This document shows positions 17,986 through 27,106 of a stretch of 64,000 nt of DNA, in pieces. Origin of the DNA: Lactobacillus iners DSM 13335 (GTDB lineage Bacteria; Bacillota; Bacilli; Lactobacillales; Lactobacillaceae); NCBI RefSeq assembly GCF_000160875.1, contig NZ_GG700805.1, positions 124,001-188,000 on the forward strand, read 5' to 3'. The notes below the pieces were generated by a model. The model worked only from the letters and a program-made list of their open reading frames with translations. It was not told the DNA's origin and did not search any database. The position numbers were made by a program, and so were the translations under genes. Each line of letters starts with the position of its first letter. Position 1 is the first letter of the stretch.

Positions 17986-19251
17986 TTGCAGAAAAAATTT
18001 ACACCTATACTTTTAGGGAGTGACATTAATGTTTATGGTATGGCACGTTCGTTTCATGAGGCTTATGGTATTAAAGTAAAAACTTTAGCTGCCGGTCATT
18101 TAGCTGCTACGCGTTATTCTAAGATAGTTGATGTTGAGGTTCATCCGGGTTTTGAAGATGACCCCACTTTTATCAATGTTATGCGTAGTAAAATGATTGA
18201 ATATCAAGATCATTCTGAACCAGTTATTTTAATTGCGTGCGGTGATGGCTATGTGGAACTGCTAGCAAAACACAAAGATGAATTATCTGCGACATTTGTT
18301 ATTCCTTATGTTGACTATGATTTATTAGAGAAGCTTATTTCTAAAGAGAATTTTTATAAGATTGCGGATAAATATGGTTTACCTTACCCAAAAACACAAA
18401 TAATTAAAATTACTGATTATCAAACTGATGATTATTTGAAGTGTATGTCTTTTGGTTTCCCAGTTGCTTTAAAGCCAGAAGATCCTGTATCTTGGCTTGA
18501 TTGTCGTTTTGAAGGTCGTAAAAAGGCATTTACAATTCATGATGCCGCTGAGTTAAAAGATATTGTTACTAAAATTTATACTCACGGATATAAAGAAGAT
18601 CTTATTTTGCAGGACTTTATCCCTGGTGATGATTCGAAAATGCGGGTTCTCAATGCATATGTGGATAAAAACCACAAGGTGAAGATGATGTGTTTGGGTC
18701 ATCCATTGTTAGAAGATCCAACACCGCAGTCTATTGGCAATTATGTAGCAATTTTGCCAGAGTATAATCTGAATTTATATAATACTGTAAAAACTTTTCT
18801 AGAGAAGATTAACTATGTTGGTATGGCCAACTTTGATATTAAATATGATGAGCGTGATCATGAATACAAGTTTTTCGAAATTAATGTACGTCAGGGGCGT
18901 TCAAGTTTTTATGTAACATTAAATGGTTGCAACTTAGCTAAGTGTTATATTGACGATTATGTTGAAGATAGCTTAAAAGATCAAGATCCTGTTTATGCAA
19001 ATCAAGATCCTAAAAAGCATGTATTATGGTTGGGTGTACCAACTAAGGTATTTAAGCAATATGCTTTTGAGAATGAATATAAAGAAATCGCTGAAGATTT
19101 ATTGAAGAAAAAGCGAGTAGGATCAACAGTATTTTATAAAGCTGATTGTAGTTTTAAGCGTTGGCTTTTAATGAAGTATATGTTTTATAAATATATCGGA
19201 AGATATAAGGCTTATTATCAAGTTAATAAAGGAAGTTTTTTTAAAAAATAA
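17986..19251 (+). CDS. ATP-grasp ligase, probable D-aspartate ligase
   Basis: A 421-residue ATP-grasp enzyme. It has an N-terminal Rossmann-like part (PILLGSDINVYGMARSF), the nucleotide-binding subdomains from about 125, and metal-binding FFEINVRQGRSSFYVT near 305-315. The best match I recall is the family of Enterococcus faecium D-Asp ligase, which attaches D-Asp to the lysine of UDP-MurNAc-pentapeptide. No ATG is available near the N-terminus, so translation probably starts at TTG 17986 directly after asnB, with a weak ribosome binding site. The C-terminal 60 residues are basic and aromatic, perhaps a membrane-proximal region. Function is inferred from family and from its operon partner. 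Confidence 0.75.
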   Translation: MQKKFTPILLGSDINVYGMARSFHEAYGIKVKTLAAGHLAATRYSKIVDVEVHPGFEDDPTFINVMRSKMIEYQDHSEPVILIACGDGYVELLAKHKDELSATFVIPYVDYDLLEKLISKENFYKIADKYGLPYPKTQIIKITDYQTDDYLKCMSFGFPVALKPEDPVSWLDCRFEGRKKAFTIHDAAELKDIVTKIYTHGYKEDLILQDFIPGDDSKMRVLNAYVDKNHKVKMMCLGHPLLEDPTPQSIGNYVAILPEYNLNLYNTVKTFLEKINYVGMANFDIKYDERDHEYKFFEINVRQGRSSFYVTLNGCNLAKCYIDDYVEDSLKDQDPVYANQDPKKHVLWLGVPTKVFKQYAFENEYKEIAEDLLKKKRVGSTVFYKADCSFKRWLLMKYMFYKYIGRYKAYYQVNKGSFFKK

Positions 19252-19275
19252 AATTTATTGTTTGTAATCAATCGC

Positions 19276-19331
19276 AAAAATACCCTCAAAAGTTGGATGA
19301 TTAATCTAACTATTTGAGGGTATTTGTTTTT
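19276..19331 (+). terminator. Intrinsic terminator of the asnB operon
   Basis: AAATACCCTCAAA pairs with TTTGAGGGTATTT and is followed by GTTTTT; the inner loop also pairs. Confidence 0.88.
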
Positions 19332-19443
19332 AAAGATGATATGTAGAAAAAGCATTATACTGTTGATTTTATAATGAAAGTGGTAAAGTCATATTTAAAT
19401 ATGTAAATTAAAAATTTATTTAATAAAGTTGTAGGAGATTATT

Positions 19444-20760
19444 ATGCACATTGTTATCATAGGTGGGTCTTTTGCGGGTGTTTCTGCTGCTCTATCCTGT
19501 AAAACCTATTATCCTCAAGCTAAGATTACTTTAATAGAAAAAGGCACGGGGTTAGCTTATATTGCCAATAGCTTAAATGAATACTTAAAAGGAAAATTGG
19601 CTGATTTAAAAAATGGCTATGCTTATTCTATTAAGGATCTCCAAAGTAAAGGGATAAATTGTTTATTAAATCATGAAGTTACCAAAATTGATAGCACAAA
19701 TCAAATTTTATATGTTAAAGCTAGTGGAGATTCAATGACTCTAACTTATGATTATCTTATTTTAGCTATGGGGGGAAAGGGTTTTACCGAAGAACCTGTA
19801 GCTGCTTTGATTGATCCACATTCTTATGAATCTAGTCTAAAAAGTTTTGAAAAATTGCAAAAAGCGAAGATGGTTCTTATTGTAGGCGGGGGTCCTATTG
19901 GTATTGAAGCTTGCGAAGCTTATCAACGAGCGGGTAAAGATGTAACACTTTTAGAAGCTTATCCTAGTCTAGCCGTTAAATACCTTGACAAACCGATTAG
20001 TCAAGCAGTCGAAAGATTATTGGTATCTCATGGAGTTAATGTCTATAAGCGAGAACTTGTGAATAAAATAGTACCTGTTAATGATACAATCGCTTATAAG
20101 GTAATTACCAATAACAGTACCTATCTTAGTGATTGTGTTCAATTTGCTACTAATTTTACTCCTAATATTAATTTAGTAGAAAATCAAATTGCGTTATTAG
20201 CTGATCGTAGTGTTGCTGTAGACGAATATTTAGCGACATCACTGAAGCACACTTTTGCAGTTGGTGACCTTATTCAAATTCCTGTAGGTTTGCATCGAAA
20301 ATCGCTTTATTGGCCTTCAATTCAACATAGTATTACTAGTGGGAGCATAGCCGCAGCTAATTTAATAGTTCCTACTAAGGCTTTACCAAGTAGTGAAACT
20401 TGCTTATATAGCAAACTTTATGGTTACAACTTGTTAAGTTTAGGGATGACCGCCAGTTCAGCTGAAGAAGAAGGGATAGTTACCTTCACAAGCACTTATG
20501 TGTCGCAAAAGGGTGGACAAATATTTATTATTAGTAAAGCTGATGATGGTCAAATTTTAGGCATTCAATGGCTTAGTTTAGCTCCTTTACAGGCAGAACT
20601 AGCTCTGTTAATGACTGGATTACAAGCTAAATTTTCGGAAGATGATTTTTTGGTGCAAGCACCACCGTTTTATTCAGGAAAATCTCTAATTCAGTTTGAC
20701 TTATATAAGGCTTTATATCACCACAAAAGTCTTCGCCAGAAGGAGGCTCATTTATGCTAG
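19444..20760 (+). CDS. NADH oxidase-like flavoprotein with Asn42 in place of the redox Cys
   Basis: A 438-residue FAD/NAD(P)H-dependent oxidoreductase of the Nox/Npr/CoA-disulfide-reductase group. It has the FAD motif IIGGSFAGVSAA at the N-terminus, the NADH motif VLIVGGGPIGIEACEAY near 160, and AVGDLIQI near 280. In Nox enzymes Cys42 (S-F-L-S-C-G) is the redox centre; here the aligned stretch is AYIANSL with Asn42. Such a protein would be expected to reduce oxygen only to hydrogen peroxide, or to have another function. It overlaps the next regulator gene by seven bases and lies upstream of the glycerol operon, so it may belong to glycerol metabolism. Confidence 0.8.
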   Translation: MHIVIIGGSFAGVSAALSCKTYYPQAKITLIEKGTGLAYIANSLNEYLKGKLADLKNGYAYSIKDLQSKGINCLLNHEVTKIDSTNQILYVKASGDSMTLTYDYLILAMGGKGFTEEPVAALIDPHSYESSLKSFEKLQKAKMVLIVGGGPIGIEACEAYQRAGKDVTLLEAYPSLAVKYLDKPISQAVERLLVSHGVNVYKRELVNKIVPVNDTIAYKVITNNSTYLSDCVQFATNFTPNINLVENQIALLADRSVAVDEYLATSLKHTFAVGDLIQIPVGLHRKSLYWPSIQHSITSGSIAAANLIVPTKALPSSETCLYSKLYGYNLLSLGMTASSAEEEGIVTFTSTYVSQKGGQIFIISKADDGQILGIQWLSLAPLQAELALLMTGLQAKFSEDDFLVQAPPFYSGKSLIQFDLYKALYHHKSLRQKEAHLC

Positions 20761-22169
20761 TGACTGCATTATTAGATAATCAGTCCGCTCTGCGTTATCA
20801 AATTTTAAATATTCTTCTGGAACAAAGTCAACCAATAAGTTTGAAAATATTAATGGATAAAGTAGATATTTCCAAACAAACATTAACTAAATATCTTGAT
20901 GAAATTAACCAAATGTATCAAGAAGAAGAACTTGAAGCTTGCATCAGTACTAATCCTGAGACCATTCGGATAATCTTAGATGCAACTCTTAGTTTTAAAG
21001 ATCTTTGTTGGCCACTTATTAGAAATAGTTTATCTGTCCACGTTATTGAGCTACTACTTAACCATCCTAATTTAAGTAATTATCAGATGGCTAGTACTTT
21101 AATGATTAGTGAAGCTACTTTATCTCGTCAATTAGTGCAACTAAATCAAGCTTTAAAAGAATTTTCAATTCAAATTAAAAATGGTATGTGGTACGGCCCT
21201 GAAGAACAAGTCAGGTATTTTTACTATGAATTTTACCGTCATTTTTATCCGGATAATGAACTTTTTCGATTGAAACATGACGCTAATTTAGATCAATCAC
21301 TAGCAATTTTTGAACATAGATTAAGTACTAACTTAACTTTAGTTCAAAGAGAAAAATTGTCTTTGTGGTTAGGGATTAGTCAAAAAAGATGGCGTCAAAA
21401 AGATAAAGATTATAGTCAATTGATTAATCGCTTCAAACCTTATCAAGAAGTAGTTTTCTTTGATCGTATTTATCAAGCAGTGCTACGTTATTTAATCCAG
21501 TTTTCGTTGAAATTAGATGAAGGCGAGATTTATGCTTTGATGGCTTTTATTTTATCTATGGATTTACTGGATTACTCTAATAATGAACGTCTTTTAGGCT
21601 TTGGTGGACCGATTGCGAAAGCCAGTCAGTGCTTTTTGAATCAAGTCAAGAATTTAACGCAGAAAGGACAAGCAGTGATGCGTGAAGAAGTCCTTTACTG
21701 TTTTGGACAAAGTAGCACTAAACTTTATTTTTTTGAAGGTGCTATTTTGCAGAAGCCTTTGGTAGCAGATCCTAAATGCTTATCAATGGTAAAAATAGTA
21801 ATGGAAACCATTTTTAAGCGTAAATTTAAGAAAGCAAATAATATAACTATAACAATAAGTGAAACTTTGAATACATTGGTTGATTATTTGAACTTACCGC
21901 CGTGTAAAGAACATAAAATTGGTGTTCTTTTACTGGGAGACCCTATTAAAAATAGTATTCAACGTCTGCAACTACAAAAGACTTTAGAGCAACCACCATA
22001 TATTACTTTTGAAACTTTTGATCAAAAAAAGTGGTTAGATTACGATCTTGTTATTACAAACGTTAATCTTCCTGAAAAGAACAGTGTGCAAGTTTATCGT
22101 TTAAAAAATTCATCGATGACCTATGATTTTACCCAATTAAAACTGATTTTTAGAAATCTTTTATATTAA
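20754..22169 (+). CDS. Mga/PRD-type helix-turn-helix regulator
   Basis: A 471-residue transcription regulator. The N-terminus carries an HTH (ISLKILMDKVDISKQTLTKYLDEIN), a second HTH follows near residue 115 (NYQMASTLMISEATLSRQL), and the middle part resembles the PRD-like domains of Mga proteins; the C-terminal about 90 residues resemble an EIIB-like fold. This class is regulated by PTS phosphorylation. It overlaps the flavoprotein gene by seven bases and precedes the glpKOF operon, which it probably controls. A terminator separates it from glpK. Confidence 0.78.
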   Translation: MLVTALLDNQSALRYQILNILLEQSQPISLKILMDKVDISKQTLTKYLDEINQMYQEEELEACISTNPETIRIILDATLSFKDLCWPLIRNSLSVHVIELLLNHPNLSNYQMASTLMISEATLSRQLVQLNQALKEFSIQIKNGMWYGPEEQVRYFYYEFYRHFYPDNELFRLKHDANLDQSLAIFEHRLSTNLTLVQREKLSLWLGISQKRWRQKDKDYSQLINRFKPYQEVVFFDRIYQAVLRYLIQFSLKLDEGEIYALMAFILSMDLLDYSNNERLLGFGGPIAKASQCFLNQVKNLTQKGQAVMREEVLYCFGQSSTKLYFFEGAILQKPLVADPKCLSMVKIVMETIFKRKFKKANNITITISETLNTLVDYLNLPPCKEHKIGVLLLGDPIKNSIQRLQLQKTLEQPPYITFETFDQKKWLDYDLVITNVNLPEKNSVQVYRLKNSSMTYDFTQLKLIFRNLLY

Positions 22170-22189
22170 ATTTAAGAATTATTTATTTG

Positions 22190-22235
22190 AAAAACCTCAT
22201 ACTTTTTCTGTAATTGAAAAAAGATGAGGCTTTTT
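22190..22235 (+). terminator. Intrinsic terminator between the regulator and glpK
   Basis: AAAAACCTCAT pairs with ATGAGGCTTTTT around an inner A/T stem, followed by a T-run. Confidence 0.85.
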
Positions 22236-22236
22236 A

Positions 22237-22257
22237 TGTATGCGGTTTCTTTATAAT
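22237..22257 (+). promoter_or_regulatory. Candidate cre site and -10 of the glpKOF promoter
   Basis: TGTATGCGGTTTCT at 22237-22250 matches the CcpA cre consensus (TGWNANCGNTNWCA) at 12 of 14 positions, and TATAAT follows at 22252-22257. Overlap with the promoter would allow repression by CcpA on preferred sugars. The -35 is not clear, so confidence is limited. Confidence 0.4.
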
Positions 22258-22284
22258 AAAAATCGTTAAGAGAGAAGGTTTTAA

Positions 22285-23817
<1,533 letters not shown>

Positions 23818-23819
23818 TC

Positions 23820-25655
23820 ATGAAATTTAATTATCAAACAAGAGAACATGCAATTGAAAAATTACAAGACCGTACCTTAGATTTGTTAATTATTGGTGGT
23901 GGTATTACAGGTGCAGGTGTTGCTTTGCAAGCTGCAGCTAGTGGCTTGGAAACTGGATTAATTGAAATGCAAGACTTTGCAGAAGGAACATCTTCCCGTT
24001 CAACTAAATTGGTTCACGGCGGTATACGTTACCTTAAGAATTTTGACGTTGAAGTAGTTGCTGACACAGTTGGCGAACGTGCTGTGGTGCAACAAATTGC
24101 TCCTCATGTACCTAAGCCAGATCCAATGTTGATGCCTATCTATGATGAAGAAGGTTCAACTTTCTCTATGTTCCGTTTGAAAGTAGCCATGAATCTTTAT
24201 GATTCCTTAGCCGGGATTAATTCTAATTCTGAATTTGCTAATACTATGTTAACCAAGGAAGAGGTATTAGAGCATCAACCTAATTTAAAGCAAGAAGGAT
24301 TATTAGGTGGTGGTCAATATCTTGACTTTAATAATAGTGATATTCGTTTAGTTGTTGAAAATATCAAGCGTGCCAACCAAGATGGGGCTCTTATTGCTAA
24401 TCGTGTCAAGGCTGTTGATTATACCTTTGATGAGAATGGTAAGGTCAATGGGGTTGTTGCTGAAGATCTTCTTAATGGTAAAAAATTTGAAATAAATGCC
24501 AGATACGTTATTAATACGACTGGTCCTTGGTCTGATAAGACTCGTAATTTGAATAAGCCAGAGCATCCGATTGAAATGATGCGTCCTACTAAAGGTGTTC
24601 ATCTCGTTATTGATCGTTCTAAATTGGAAGTTTCTCAGCCTATTTATTTTGACTCTGGCTACAATGATGGTCGTATGATTTTCGTTATTCCTCGTGAAAA
24701 GAAAACTTACTTTGGAACTACTGATACCGATTATCACGGCGACTTTGAACATCCAACAGTTACACAAGCAGATGTTGATTAGTTACTAAAAGCTGTGAAT
24801 AATCGCTTCCCAAAGGCTAACATTACTTTAGATGATATAGAATCTTCTTGGGCAGGGCTTCGACCATTAATTGCTGGTAATGCAGCATCAGATTATAATG
24901 GTGGCGACAATGGTAAAATTTCTGATGATAGCTTTAATGGCTTAATTGATACAGTGCAATCTTACCTCAAAAAAGATAAAACCCGAGATGATGTGGAAAA
25001 AGCCATTACCAACCTTCAAGGATCCCTTTCTGAAAAAGAATTGAGCCCATCAGAAGTTTCTCGGGGTTCGAGTTTGGAACAAGATGATAACGGATTAATT
25101 ACTCTTGCTGGTGGTAAGATTACTGATTATCGTAAAATGGCAGCTGGAGCCATGGAATTAATTATTAAATTGTTAGCCGAAAATTATGACAAACATTATC
25201 AATTAATTAATTCTAAGACTTACCCGGTTTCTGGCGGTGAAATTAATCCTAATGACATAGAGAGTGCTTTTGATGCTTATGCTCAAATGGGAGTTACTCG
25301 TGGCTTAGAGCGTGAAGATGCATATTACTTAGCTTCCTTCTTTGGCTCTAATGCTCCACAAGTATACGCTTATGTAGATAAAGTTCCAGCAGTTGAAGGA
25401 ATGAGCTTAGCTGAAACTGTGATGTTATTCTATTCATTAGACAATGAATGTGTCTTGACACCAAATGATTATTTCTTGCGTCGTACTAATTACATGCTCT
25501 TTATGCGTGATAAGATGGATCGTTTGATTGATCCAGTACTTAATATTATGCAAGAATACTTTGGCTGGTCAGATGAAGAAAAACAAAATCATATGGATCA
25601 CTTACAAAAAGCTTTATACGATAATGATTTAATTGCTTTAAAAGAACACAAATAA
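23820..25655 (+). pseudogene. glpO: glpO, alpha-glycerophosphate oxidase, interrupted by an in-frame TAG
   Basis: The full frame encodes 611 codons of an alpha-glycerophosphate oxidase, but codon 321 is TAG (24780-24782) within QADVD-stop-LLKAVNN, where relatives have Tyr. Both halves are in the same frame (24795-23820 is a multiple of three) and no other damage is visible. The first half has the FAD site LLIIGGGITGAGVALQAAASG and TSSRSTKLVHGG; the second continues with the C-terminal domain. The intact enzyme oxidises glycerol-3-phosphate to dihydroxyacetone phosphate with release of hydrogen peroxide. Either a recent nonsense mutation, a sequencing error, or nonsense suppression explains it. 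The GTG at 24795 has no good ribosome binding site. Confidence 0.88.
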
Positions 25656-25673
25656 GCCTAAGGAGGAATAATT

Positions 25674-26387
25674 ATGCTAACACATGAACTTCTGGGTGAA
25701 TTTTTTGGAACATGTTTGCTAGTCTTACTTGGAGATGGAATTGTTGCTAACAATTGCTTGGCTAAATCAAAAGGTAAGGATGCTGGTTGGTTAGCAATTA
25801 CTTTAGGGTGGGGATTAGCAGTAATGGTTGGTAGCTATGCATCAGGTATCTTAGGTCCAGCTCACCTTAATCCAGCTGTTACAATAGCTTTTGCTGTTAA
25901 AGGATCTCTCCCTTGGTCTAGCGTGTTGCCTTATATTTTGGCCCAACTTGCAGGTGGTTTTATAGGTGCTATCTTAGTTTGGTTAGCTTATTATAAGCAT
26001 TTTGAAGAAACTACAGATTCAGATACAATTTTAGGTATTTTCTCAACAGAACCAGCGATTAGATCATATCTTCATAACTTTATAACTGAAGCGATTGGCA
26101 CCTTTGTTTTGGTATTTGCTGTAATGACCTTTGCTAAAAATAATTTAGCGGCTGGGTTAAACCCATTAATTGTTAGTGGTTTAATTGTAAGTATAGGTTT
26201 ATCCATTGGTGGCCCCACTGGGTATGCGATTAATCCGGCCCGTGATCTAGCTCCTCGCCTAGCTCATTCTGTTCTTCCTATCAGTCATAAGGGACGTTCA
26301 GATTGGGCATATGCTTGGGTTCCTATTTTTGGCCCAATTGTTGGTGCAATACTTGCATCATTAGCTTATATGGCTTTACCACTTTAA
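25674..26387 (+). CDS. glpF: Glycerol uptake facilitator (MIP family)
   Basis: A 237-residue aquaglyceroporin with six membrane helices and the two pore motifs HLNPAVT and AINPARD. It lets glycerol enter by diffusion, after which GlpK traps it. AAGGAGG precedes the start; the gene is the last of the glpKOF operon and is followed by the terminator at 26405. Confidence 0.95.
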   Translation: MLTHELLGEFFGTCLLVLLGDGIVANNCLAKSKGKDAGWLAITLGWGLAVMVGSYASGILGPAHLNPAVTIAFAVKGSLPWSSVLPYILAQLAGGFIGAILVWLAYYKHFEETTDSDTILGIFSTEPAIRSYLHNFITEAIGTFVLVFAVMTFAKNNLAAGLNPLIVSGLIVSIGLSIGGPTGYAINPARDLAPRLAHSVLPISHKGRSDWAYAWVPIFGPIVGAILASLAYMALPL

Positions 26388-26404
26388 TTAGATACACTTC
26401 TTAT

Positions 26405-26438
26405 AAAAAAAGAACTCACATTTATGGAGTTCTTTTTT
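26405..26438 (+). terminator. Intrinsic terminator of the glp operon
   Basis: AAAAAAGAACTC pairs with GAGTTCTTTTTT around an eight-base loop. Confidence 0.9.
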
Positions 26439-26566
26439 ATAATGTTAAGAAATTATTTTTTGATTTAATAGTATTTATACCATGAACAAAGTATAATATT
26501 AGATATAGAAAACACTTACAAAAAAATAAGAACAGCATTTTTAAAATTATAAAGGAGAAAATTATT

Positions 26567-26884
26567 ATGTTAAGTCCAATAATGCAAGGTTGCTTACTAT
26601 GCGTATACTTTATAGTGATTGCTTATAGCAAAGAAATATATAGGTTATTAAGAAAAACATCTGGTGGTTCTGTTCCTTTAAAATCTAAAATACTTCTTTT
26701 TATGGGTGATTTATTCTCAGCTATTGTTGTACTAATTGCAGTCATACATCCCATATCTAAGATGGACAATATATCATCTATAATGTCTTCTTTTTCCTTA
26801 GCTTTGGTGCCTGTAATTTTTATAGTGGCCTTAATTATACTTATTGCTATTTATTTATTTACTAAAAGACCAAATAGAATATAG
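26567..26884 (+). CDS. Small membrane protein of unknown function
   Basis: A 105-residue protein with three predicted membrane segments (about 5-22, 42-62 and 78-98) and a short basic C-terminus KRPNRI. The start has AAAGGAG ten bases upstream and the unit has its own terminator. No family is recognised. Because it stands alone between the glp operon and nrdD, context gives no function. Confidence 0.6.
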   Translation: MLSPIMQGCLLCVYFIVIAYSKEIYRLLRKTSGGSVPLKSKILLFMGDLFSAIVVLIAVIHPISKMDNISSIMSSFSLALVPVIFIVALIILIAIYLFTKRPNRI

Positions 26885-26915
26885 TTATTATATATTTTAA
26901 TTTATAAAATTAGAG

Positions 26916-26950
26916 TCTAACGGATTGAAAAAATCTGTTAGATTTTTTTT
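26916..26950 (+). terminator. Intrinsic terminator
   Basis: TCTAACGGATT pairs with AATCTGTTAGA and is followed by eight T residues. Confidence 0.88.
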
Positions 26951-26990
26951 GCTTGAATTTATGTTGGAGATAGGACTGACAAGGATTCCA

Positions 26991-27037
26991 GATACTAAAT
27001 ATGCAATTAGTTGCAGCCTTAACCACAAGATATTGTG
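26991..27037 (+). promoter_or_regulatory. Tandem NrdR-box-like sites upstream of nrdD
   Basis: CACAAGATATTGTG at 27024-27037 is a near-perfect palindrome matching the NrdR box (ACACWATATWTWGTGT-like). A weaker half-match, ACTAAATATGCA, starts at 26994; the two are offset by 31 bp, which is three helical turns, as in known NrdR sites. The likely promoter (TTGTTT at 27046, 16 bp, TAGAAT at 27068) lies directly downstream. NrdR repression by dATP/ATP levels is therefore probable. Confidence 0.55.
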
Positions 27038-27106
27038 CTTTTTCATTGTTTTTTCCATTTATTCTGCTAGAATAGATATTATGAATTGATGAGGGAGACA
27101 TAGATT

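Noticed and set aside
24348..24767. A 139-codon reading frame antisense to glpO
   Set aside because: It is a shadow of the conserved GlpO frame, with no ribosome binding site and low-complexity composition.
24795..25655. Independent gene for the second half of GlpO from GTG 24795
   Set aside because: It is in phase with the first half, lacks a ribosome binding site and encodes the C-terminal part only; one interrupted gene is the simpler account.
26567..26884. Membrane toxin of a toxin-antitoxin pair
   Set aside because: There is no adjacent antisense RNA or antitoxin gene and the protein is too long and regular for type I toxins.
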